Shown here piece after piece: positions 47,354 through 59,300 of a stretch of DNA of 64,000 nt. The position numbers were made by a program, and so were the translations under genes. Every line of letters begins with the position of its first letter. Position 1 is the stretch's first letter. Origin of the DNA: Atrina japonica (taxonomy: Eukaryota; Mollusca; Bivalvia; Pterioida; Pinnidae); the NCBI GenBank assembly GCA_030159075.1, contig BROG01000250.1:372001-436000 (forward strand), in the 5' to 3' direction. Under the pieces are notes generated by a model that did no database searches, was not told the origin of the DNA, and saw only the letters and a list, made by a program, of their open reading frames with translations.

Positions 47354-50300
47354 GTATATATTCCTATAGCACAGGATTTTAAAGATATACGGTATATGTT
47401 GTGTTAGTAATGATGTGTTTCCTTAAACAATTGATTATGCTCAATATTAAAGACTTATATGGTAGGGTGACAAAAGTAAGTATCAGTTTTAGTTTTCTCT
47501 ATATATATTTCATATAAATCTGCAAATTTCTGAACACTCATGTTACGTCATTTCTTAACCAGTTTTTTGTAAAACATACATATAGGATATGTCACGAGTT
47601 ACCATCTATATCCCATTTATGACACAAGCTTTGAATTTTCCACTTTGGCTCTTATGTTGATTGTAAACATCATAAATGTGATTATGTATGGAAATTCTTG
47701 ACAGATTCTGTCCTATGATCTGATATATACAATTTAAAAGGCATTTTATGATGACAGGGGTGAAAATTTTATTGCTCCAAAGTAGGTCAAATTCTAATAA
47801 TTAATTGTTATTAACATTAGAGTATACTTGATCAGATATTGATTTAGCAAAATTACTGACTTAAATACAACAAAATGAATCTGTACAAAATGTTTTATTC
47901 TGTATTTCCACTGAACACATCACAAACACATCATCGCCAACTTTCAGATGAATGAAGTCTGTGTACATTTCCAATAAACGTAGTTCAGTTTGTCACTTGT
48001 TAGCCAATCAATTGCCTTTTTATTATATGTGTTACATATAAAATATTTATGTTATCTGTTAAGAATCTGGATAATCACATATCATTTGATAAAATGATGT
48101 GATTTCATATAGACTCATTCATAATTTGAACTTTTTTGTATTTGTTGTACTGAAGACCGGGATTTGTGGGTAATTGCCATTGGAAAGGATCCAGACAGTC
48201 ATGTAACCCTACGACCCCATATAAAGTATGTTGGAAATATGCATGGCAATGAGGTAATTTCTTCTGTAATTTAGATGACATATGTTCATATTCACAAAAT
48301 AATAATTCTATGCAATAATGAGTTAGTATTCATGTTGTGTATAAATTATATTCTTAATGCAGGAAATTCTGAAATTAGGGTCAAATTGCTAACATCCATT
48401 TGGTACATGGTACTAGAAATATTTATGTTTTAGAGTGTTAATTGTTGCTTGGGTATCCAATCTTTAGAATTTCAGGGGCTTCTGTGCAGTAGTGTATGGT
48501 TGGTGCACCGTAGGTTTCTTGTTAAGAATTTCTGGGGTTTCTGTGCAGTAGTGTATGGTTTGTGCACTATAAGTTTCTTGTTAAGAATTTCTGGGGTTTC
48601 TGTGCAGTAGTGTATGGTTTGTGCACTATAAGTTTCTTGTTAAGAATTTCTGGGTTTTCTGTGCAGTAGTGTATGGTTTGTGCACTATAAGTTTCTTGTT
48701 AAGAATTTCTGGGTTTTCTGTGCAGTAGTTTATGGTTTGTGCACTATGGGTTTCTTGTTAAGAATTTCTGGGTTTTCTGTGCAGTAGTGTATGGTTTGTG
48801 CACTATGGGTTTCTTGTTAAGAATTTCTGGAGTTTCTGTGCAGTGTATGGTTGGTGCACTGTAGGTTTCTTGTAAAGAATTTTCATCACCACCACTTTTT
48901 ATTATATGGACATGGTAAGGGTGACCCTTATGGGATTGTTGCAATGATCAATAGAAGTGCTGATGACATTGTGGAAAAATTGAAATACATTCCAATTAAT
49001 ACCAAAACTATTTCTGATGTCTTGGTTTCTGATACAACAACATCTATCATTCTGCCATTACAGGCAGGATGCAGGAAACATCTGACATTTCAGTCATTTA
49101 AAAACATATTTGTTGAATAAAGTGATGACTCGACTTTATGGTAGGGCCTACACGTATAAACATTAAAGTGGTTTCTTTGATTCCTGATCATGAATACAGA
49201 TATTAGCTTTATCTCTCAATAGAGATGGCAATATTGAAAATGTCTCACATGAGCACATGTCAACTCTCAATAGAGATGGCAATATTGAAAATGTCTCACA
49301 TGAGCACCTGTCAACTCTCAATAGAGATGGCAATATTGAAAATGTCTCACATGAGCACATGTCATCTCTCAATAGAGATGGCAATATTGAAAATGTCTCA
49401 CATGAGCACATGTCATCTCTCAATAGAGATGGCAATATTGAATAAATGTCTCACATGAGCACATGTCAACTCTCAATAGAGATGGCAATATTGAATAAAT
49501 GTTTCACACAATGAGGCACAATTATAATTAGGGGCAAGTAACTTAATGATAATATCTTACCTTTGCTGATCAACTTACACCTTGTTCTCCCTTTATGCCC
49601 AGTATTACCATAATGTCTAACTGTTCTAAATCATAACACTAGTTTTGCTACCATTTTTTTACCATTAAACACCTATTTCAGAATAAGTGTTGATCATATT
49701 ATGATATTGGTTACAATTTGTTATTCGGCAGGAACCATTGAGATGAGATTTGTGTTTTTTTTTCTTTGAGAATCTATAAATGTTTACATGTACAGTAGAA
49801 CCTTTCCTAACGACCACCTTGGTTAGGAGACCACCTCACAATTCAGACCATTGAATTTCCGGTCTCTTGATCAATATTTAATTAGTATAGAAGCTCAAAT
49901 TGTTAATACTGAATGTTGATGTGAAATAATCAAATCCGTTACAATTTGAGAACTAAATTCATTATTAAAAGTGAAAATGGAAGTAAATATATAAAAAGTA
50001 ATAGAATTTTGTATGCATACTTTCTATATGAACAAATGCAAATTTTTTGCATCAAACCAAAAATTGGTGGAGCTGACCTGGCTCTGTCGATAGTGCACTT
50101 GTCTCTTGATCGTGAAGTCATGAGTTCAAGTCCAGCTGGCAGCACATTGGTTTCCTGTCTTTCGGATGAGACAATAAAAACCGAGATCCTGTGTCACAGT
50201 AGGTGTCGGCACATTAAAGAACCTTCCACTGCTCAATAGCCGTAAGTGCTGAGCATAGGCCAAAATTTGAAGCCCTTCCCCGGCATTTGGTGACATCTCC

Positions 50301-53300
50301 ATATGAGTGAAAGATTTTTGAGTGGGATGTTAAACAACACACAAAACTGTCTCATCCAAAAGGCATAAATGGTGACATTTTCTTAGTTTCATCAGCCATT
50401 AAGCTTAACCTATCTGTTAACAGCATTAAAAACAAAATTATCTTAAAACAAAATGATTATACTGAAAACAACTCATTACATGTCTATACATCTGTCATGT
50501 AATAAATATCTCCCAGATATAAAATACAAACAACTCCTGCAGGATTTAGCAAACTACTAATTGACACTAATTGTTGTCTAAACATGCAACTAACAGGATG
50601 AACAGTGGGTCAAATCAGTTATACTATCATTTTTATTTCTAAATATTTCAAAAAACAAAATACACATTCTTTTAAAATTATGTTCGAGTAACCGAGTGTT
50701 GATTTTAGTATTTGATAATTGGACCATCTAACGAGTTCTCAGTTAACCGGTTACTCATTGACAACACTACTTTTTATATATAATTGTAGGTAGTCAGCAG
50801 GGAGTTGCTTTTGCACCTGATTGATTACTTTGTTACATCCTATAGTGTCAATACTACCATCCAAGATTTCTTGAACAATACTGTTGTACACATAATGCCT
50901 TCTATGAACCCTGATGGTTTTGCTGTAGCTGATGTTGGAACCTGCTATGGAGTACAAGGAAGGTAAGAGTCATTTTATGCCCCTGAGTTGAAAATGGAGG
51001 AAGATATTGTATAACTGGAAATTTTCGTTCCTGTTAAATTTTTGACATTTCCGTCTGTAGGTGAGAGAGCGAATTTAATATGAAAGCGAAATTTTCAAGT
51101 TGTTTGAAGCATAGACATATATACCATCCATGTGACTTTAGTGATTTAGATTGTTTTAAGACAGGATAAATACCAGTATGTTTTCTGTCATAAGAGGGTT
51201 CAGTATTGTGTCTTGTTTATTCTTTTTGTCCATTTGCAGCATCCTTTCAAATAACTTGAATTTCTTTTCCTAAAATTGTAACTAATTTTGGTATATTGTG
51301 TTATGTAAATGAGATCTCAAGAGATTAAGATTATGGCAAGCATCTTTAAATATTTACCAGAATTGTGGGTCTTAATATCAGGTATAGTATGTAACAAACA
51401 CACATCTGATTTTTTTAAATTTTATTGGATATCCAGCATGTCCAGAAAGTTGTTGTTTTAATGGTACCTTAGTAGGATATACAGTGGAACCTGTCCTAAA
51501 GACCACCTCACCTAAAAACAACCTCACTTAGGAGACCACCTCACCTAAAGGCCTCCTCACTTAAGAGACAACCTCACTTAAGAGACAACCTCACTTAGGA
51601 GACCACCTCACCTAAAGGCCTCCTCACTTAAGAGACAACCTCACTTAAGAGACAACCTCACTTAGGAGACCACCTCACCTAAAGGCCTCCTCACTTAAGA
51701 GACAACCTCACTTAGGAGACCACCTCACCTAAAGACAACCTAACTTAGGAAACTACCTCACCTAAAAAACGCCTCACTTAGGAGACCACCTCACCTAAAA
51801 AAACACCTCACTTAGGAAACCACATCATCTGAAGATCACCTTGATTATGAAACCACCTCACCTTAAGACCACCTTACTTAGGAGACCACAATGCCTACAG
51901 AACACCTCTCTAAGGAAACCTCCTCACTCAAAGACCATCTCACCTCACCCAAAGACCACCTCACTTTGGAGACCACCTCACATAAAGACCACCTCACTTA
52001 GGGGACCACCTTGCTTACAGACCACTTCACCTAAAGACCACCTCACTTAGGAGACCACCTTGCCTAAAGACCACCTCACTTAGGAGACTACCTCACTTAG
52101 GAGACCACTATGCTTAGCAAACTTCTTCATCTAAAGACCACCTCACTTAGAAGACCACCTCACTTAGGAAACCTCCTTGCCTTAAGACCACCTCACTTAG
52201 GAGACCACTATGCTTAGCAAACTACTTCATCTAATAGACCATCTCACTTAGAAGACCACCTCACTTAGGAAACCTCCTTGCCTTAAGACCACCTCACTTA
52301 GGAAACCTCCTTGCCTTAAGACCACCTCACTTAGGAAACCTCCTTGCCTTAAGACCACCTCACTTAGGAAACCTCCTTGCCTTAAGACCACCTCACTTAG
52401 GAGACCACTATGCTTAGCAAACTACTTCATCTAATAGACCATCTCACTTAGAAGACCACCTCACTTAGGAAACCTCCTTGCCTTAAGACCACCTCACATA
52501 GGAGACGACCTCACTTGGGAAACCTCCTTGCCTAAAGTCCACCTCATTTAGGAAACCATCTCACATTTCAAAACATTTATTTCCAGTCTCTTGATACTTT
52601 TTCATAAGTACAGAGCTTCATTTAAAAGACAATGTCTCTAATCAAACCTCTTGAATTACTGGTCTTAACCTGCAATGTACCACATTTTATATTGAGAAAG
52701 TATAAACTATGTCTTGCAAGTATTTTATGCTATTTTTGAGGACTCTGTGAAAGGATATCCCAGATAACAACGATTCTCCCATAGTTTGACAACCCATCAT
52801 CGCAACAAAATTGTTTTCTGAATTTCTTTTACAAAAGCAAGTTCATGCAAAATGGCTTCTCAGATATAGGGGTAACCACAAATTATAATTTAATCCTTTA
52901 CTTATGTTTGGATTCTTAAATACTGATTCTTAAATGGTCTCCAATAATCTGTTATAGGGCAAATGCCAATGGTAAAGATTTAAACAGAAATTTCCCAGAT
53001 TTCTTTGCAACTAATACAGCGGAGATACAAATAGAAACAGTTGCTGTGATGAACTGGACAAAGTCATACCCCTTTGTGTTGTCTGCCAATCTTCATGGAG
53101 GGGCGTTAGTGGCTAATTATCCATTTGATAATTACCCAAATGGTGAGAAAGGATCAAGTTTATATTTTTCCAGTAGTGTAGCACTCAGTTTATTTGACCA
53201 CAGCTGACAAAATTGGTTTAAATGAGGGATATTTCCTCCTTTTTTGGAACTAATGTATGCAAGACCTGTAATAAGTGAAAAAAGTTATTAAAAAATTACA

Positions 53301-56300
53301 TTCAGTTAATATTTGTGGAAATTGGTTCAGTTTCTCTTACTGAGCTCATTGAAAAACTACCTCCATATGAAATATAATTAGATTATGTAATTAGAATATC
53401 AGATATAAAATGTATAACAGAGATATCAGATATAAAATGAATAACAGGAGACATCAGATATAAAATATATAACACAAGATATCAGATATAAAATGTATAA
53501 CAGGAAATAAAAGATATAAAATGTATAACAGGAGATATCAGATATAAAATGTATAACAGACACATAAGATATAAAATATATAACAGACACATAAGATATA
53601 AAATATATAACACAAGATATCAGATATAAAATGTATAACAGAAAATAAAAGATATAAAATTTATAACAGGAGATATCAGATATAAAATGTCTAACAGGAG
53701 ATATCAAATATGTGTAGCATGAGATAACAGATATATAATACATAATAGAAAATATCAGATATAAAATGTCTAACAGGAGATATCAAATATGTGTAGCATG
53801 AGATAACAGATATATAATACATAATAGAAAATATCAGATATAAAATGTGTAATAGGAGATATCAAATATATGTAGCATGAGATTTCTGATATAAAATGTT
53901 TTAACAGAAAATATCAGATATAAGATATATAACAGGATATATCACATATAAAATGTATAACAGGAGATAAAAGATATAAAATGTATAACAGGAGATATCA
54001 GATATAAAATGTATAACAGTAGATATCAGATATAAAATGTCTAATGGGAGATATCAGATATAAAATGTGTAACAGTTTTAAAATGTATAACAGGATATCA
54101 GATATAAAATATGTAACAGGAGATACCAGATATAACATGTATAACAGGAGATATTGGATATAAAATGTATAACAGGAGATATCAGATATAAAATGTATAA
54201 CAGGAGATAAAAGATATAAAATGTATAACAGTAGATATCAGATATAAAATGTCTAATGGGAGATATCAGATATAAAATGTGTAACAGTTTTAAAATGTAT
54301 AACAGGATATCAGATATAAAATATGTAACAGGAGATACCAGATATAACATGTATAACAGGAGATATCAGATATAAAATGTATAACAGTAGATATCAGATA
54401 TAAAATGTATAACAGGAGATATTAGATATAAAATGTATAACAGTAGATATCAGATATAAAATGTATAACAGGAGATATCAGATATAAAATGTATAACAGG
54501 AGATATCAGATATAAAATATATAACAGGAGATATCAGATATGAAAAGTATAACAAGATATTTCAGATATAGTTTAGCTATCAAGTCCCATGTTTTGTAAT
54601 TATTTATTGATTTGTAATGTAAGAAATCATTGTTTTCTTTTTCTCTTTTTTTTCAGCCAATCAAGCTCAATATGCCACATCCCCAGATGACGATATTTAC
54701 ATTCATATTTCAAAGTTATATTCCCTTGCACATCCATATATGAGTATTGAACCCCAATGTTCTAGTGATAATTTTGTAGATGGAATCACCAATGGTGCTG
54801 AGTGGTACCCAGTAACAGGTCTGTCTATATTCAGATCATGTGTCATGCAATAAATATCTAGATTATGTGTTATGTAATAAATATCTAGATCATGTGTCAT
54901 GTAATTAATATATAGATCATGTGTCATGCAATAAATATCTAGATTATGTGTTGTGTAATAAATATCTAGATCATGTGTCATGTAATTAATATATAGATCA
55001 TGTGTCATGTAATTAATATATAGATCATGTGTCATGTAATTAGTATATAGATCATGTGTCATGTAATAAATATCTAGATCATGTGTCATGTAATAAATAT
55101 CTAGATCATGTGTCATGTAATAAATATCTAGATTATGTGTTGTGTAATAAATATCTAGATCATGTGTCATGTAATTAATATATAGATCATGTGTCATGTA
55201 ATTAATATCTAGATCATGTGTCATGTAATTAATATCTAGATCATGTGTCATGTAATAAATATCTAGATCATGTGTCATGTAATAAATATCTAGATCATGT
55301 GTCATGTAATAAATATCTAGATCATGTGTCATGTAATAAATATCTAGATCATGTGTCGTGTAATAAATATCTAGATCATGTGTCGTGTAATAAATATCTA
55401 GATCATGTGTCATGTAATAAATATCTAGATCATGTGTCATGAAATAAATATCTAGATAATAGCGTCTTATAATAAATATCTAGATCATCTGTCATGAAAT
55501 AAATATCTAGATCATGTGTTTTGTGTATAATCAATAACTAGATCATGTGTCATGTAATAAATATCTAGATCATCTGTCATGTAATAAATATCTAGATCAT
55601 GTGTCATGTAATAAATATCTAGATCATGTGTCGTATAATAATAAATATCTAGATAATTTGTCATGTAAAAAATATCTAGATCATCTGTCATGTAATAAAT
55701 ATCTAGATCATGTGTCATGAAATAAATATCTAGATCATGTGTCATGTAATAAATATCTAGATCATGTGTCGTGTAATAAATATCTAGATCATGTGTCATG
55801 AAATAATTATCTAGATCATGTGTCATGTAATTAATATATAGATCATGTGTCATGTAATAAATATCTAGATCATGTGTCATGTAATAAATATCTAGATCAT
55901 GTGTCGTGTAATAAATATCTAGATCATCTGTCATGTAATAAATATCTAGATCATTTGTCATGTAATAAATATCTAGATCATGTGTCGTGTAATAAATATC
56001 TAGATCATGTGTCGTGTAATAAATATCTAGATCATGTGTTGTGTAATAAATATCTAGATCATGTGTAGTGGTCAAATTATCAATACAAACAATGTAACTT
56101 ATTGAAATTGCTTTTTACTGATATATAAAAATACAGAAATGCATAGTCAAGACATGTTTAAAAATATTGCACCTGTTTCATATATAAGTATTGTCTTTCT
56201 CTTTCTCTCTGTCTGTCTCTGTCTCTCTCTCTCTGTCTTTCTGTCTCTCTGTCTCTGTCATTTTCTGTACAATCTTAACATATTTGTTTACAGGTGGTAT

Positions 56301-59300
56301 GCAGGACTGGAACTACATTGAAGCAGGCTGTTTTGAGATAACTCTAGAAGTTAGTTGCTGTAAATACCCAAATGCCACTTCATTACCACAATTTTGGGAT
56401 GATAACAAATCGCCATTGGTTTTATATCTAATGCAAGTTCATATTGGTGAGTTCATCATATATAAACTTGGTATGATGTCTATAACCTTGTAGTCACTTA
56501 TCAAGCAATGAAACATCTGAGTCAGATGTCTCGGGGATGTAGAGTTAGACTTTTCTCTCTGTTGCCTTCTGTCTGTCTGTCTGTCTTAAAGAATGCAGAT
56601 AATCATTGACAAGACAACAGAGAGAACTGGGCATTGTTTCGTAAAAGGATGGAAACTTTAAAATTACCGATTGGTTTTCCGACCATTCACTGATAATTAA
56701 CGTTTATGACCATTTCATAACACAAGTCAGAATTTCTAATGACTGCCAATTATTTAATTTGTAGAATATAAAAGTTAAAAATATTTTTTTATTATTTGAT
56801 GAATAGAAAAGGTGGAATGAATTACAGCAGAGTCAATAAAGATGTTTGTATTCTAGGAGAAAAATGCACAATCTGTTATTTTTTATTATTTTTTTTTAAA
56901 GAAAATTTTATTGCCCAGATATATTAGTGTTTCAGTCTGCCAGGGTTGGGGCACTGGATTCAGACTGATCACAATGTTTCATACAACTCCAATTGTTAGT
57001 AACAATATAATGATATGAATATAATATACATGTACTATATAATCATATATGTTATAATTTAATTAAATAAGAATATAATAGGTATGATAATTTTGAATTT
57101 CCATTTTGAATTATCTTAATTATTTTAAATAAAAAGTATTAAATGCAGATTTTTTCCCTAGGTAATAGACAGAAGAAGTGTAGAGCAGGATATAGTAAAA
57201 GATAGTCAAAGTGAAAGATAATAACAAAAAGAAACTTACTCCTATCTGATATTTAAAGACATATACATACACATACATATAAATATACACACAAATATTG
57301 ATTTCTCATTTGTACATGCATAATAGATATATATGTGCACACTGCATTATCCATGCATGTATCTTTACTTATCCATATCAATTATAATGTACATATACAA
57401 AATTGTAATTATAAACATTTTTGTAAGGGAGGTAACTAATATAAATATATTGTTCTGTTTCGGTAACTATTGTGTTCAAATGACAATATTAAAAGTTTTT
57501 AGAGATTGGCTTCAGAATCTTCAAATAAATTGTTCCATGAAGACCATATTTTAGCAAAGACTTCATTTTTGTCATTCTTGCATGTAATAAATTTCTTGTT
57601 ATATAATTATATTGAAGGTGATTAGTAATACCTGATAAATTAGGGATTTTCTTTTGTTTCAGACACTTATAGATATAATGCTTTGTACTAAGAATGATGA
57701 AATTTGTTACATGATTCTGTGCTGGATTCTGATCTCCAAAAAGAATATTTCTTTTGTTAAAATCCATTATATTTGTGTTTTTTCACATATTCTTACAGAT
57801 AATAATCTCCATAGTCTGAATATTTTTGTGCAATTGAAAAAGACATGTTCTATACTCTCTATATCTTGATCACAAAATTCACATATATCTTCAGATTTAA
57901 CTTTTAGAGTATTCTAAACTGAAGCCATTGTAATAAAGAGTCAGCTGTTGTTTTGAAGCAGGTTTCAAAGACCTCTTCAACATTCAAATTGAAATTATGT
58001 ATGGAATTCCATTTAATAACTGCTATGGGCGTAGTCTCTTGTTAAATTTAATAAATTGTACAATTTTCTATTTCCATTATCACTAAGAAACAAGGTATTT
58101 AAATGAAAAGGAATATATGGAAACATATTTACAGCTTTACATTCCCTCATATCAATATTAAGGGATTTCAAATATTTTGATATTGTACTTTGTATTCCAT
58201 CAAACTGTAAAGGAAAAATTTCGTATAAATCAAATTTTATTTGAAACTGTTGTTTAGTCAGGAATTTCTTATTTTCAAGAAAGTCATCTATCAACTTAAT
58301 GCCTTTCTGATACCATTCCTTTATAAAAATAGATTTGTAATTGATTTTTAGTTTGGAATTATACCATATTGGTAACAACATGAAATTGTCCTCAGATACA
58401 TTTACCTCTAACTGTTTATTCATGTTAACACAATGTGTGTGATCCATTATAAAGTCCCTTATTTTATATGATAGGGTAAGCGGTAAGTCTGTATTGGAAG
58501 ATGCTGGGTCTCCTACCAGTCTTATTTCCCTCTAACTCATCAAAACTAATAATTTAGTTTGTCATTTCAACAACAAGAAGTAATTTCTCAAAACACTTCA
58601 ATTGATCTTGATGAAAACAGCTAGAAAGGATGTAGGATTTATGACTGCCTAGACCCATTTAGGAATTACCGACTAAATTTGAGCCCGCCTGGCTCAGTCG
58701 GTAGCTTGCTCGACTTTTGATCGTGAGGTCGTGAGTTTGAGTCCAGCCGGCGGCAGGTTGGTTTCCTGTCTGTCGGATGAGACAGTTAAAACCGTGGTCC
58801 CGTGTCACAGTAGGTGTCGGCACGTTAAAGAACCCTCACTGCTCAATGGCCGTAAGTGCCGAGCATAGGCCAAAATTTGAAGCCCTTCACCGGCATTTGG
58901 TGACGTCTCCATATGAGTGAAATATTCTTGAGTGGGACGTTAAACAACAACAAACAAACAAACCGACTAAATTTTGTTGTGAATTGGTAATTGGAAACAT
59001 TTTTGAAATGGTCTGTGATTTTATTATTGGGTTTATGACTTTTGTTCCCGATTTACGACTTTTTATGAAATGGTTCCCTAATTACAATTACATAACAAAG
59101 TCGCTACACATTATAAACTTTTCCTACTTTTATCATAGAGAGGTGACAATCTAAAATTGGTCACAATGTCAATTTGATTTTCCATTCTTGTGCTATAGAG
59201 GTGACATTTGAAGCCTTTTCATGCTTGTTCTATAGAGATGACAGCTGAAAACTTGTCATAAGGTCAATTTGGTTTTCCACTTTTGTCCTATAAAGGTGAC

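Noticed and set aside
54703..56075. Minus-strand frames of 245 and 187 codons with a THDLDIYYM repeat
   Set aside because: They are produced by the 27-bp intron 5 array, and the first also covers real exon 5 on the other strand. There is no splice or start context and the peptide is only the repeat.
58681..58760. Possible tRNA-Lys gene
   Set aside because: The A and B boxes and a Lys-like anticodon loop are present, but stems are imperfect. The sequence continues into a SINE body with a target-site duplication, so it is a SINE head.
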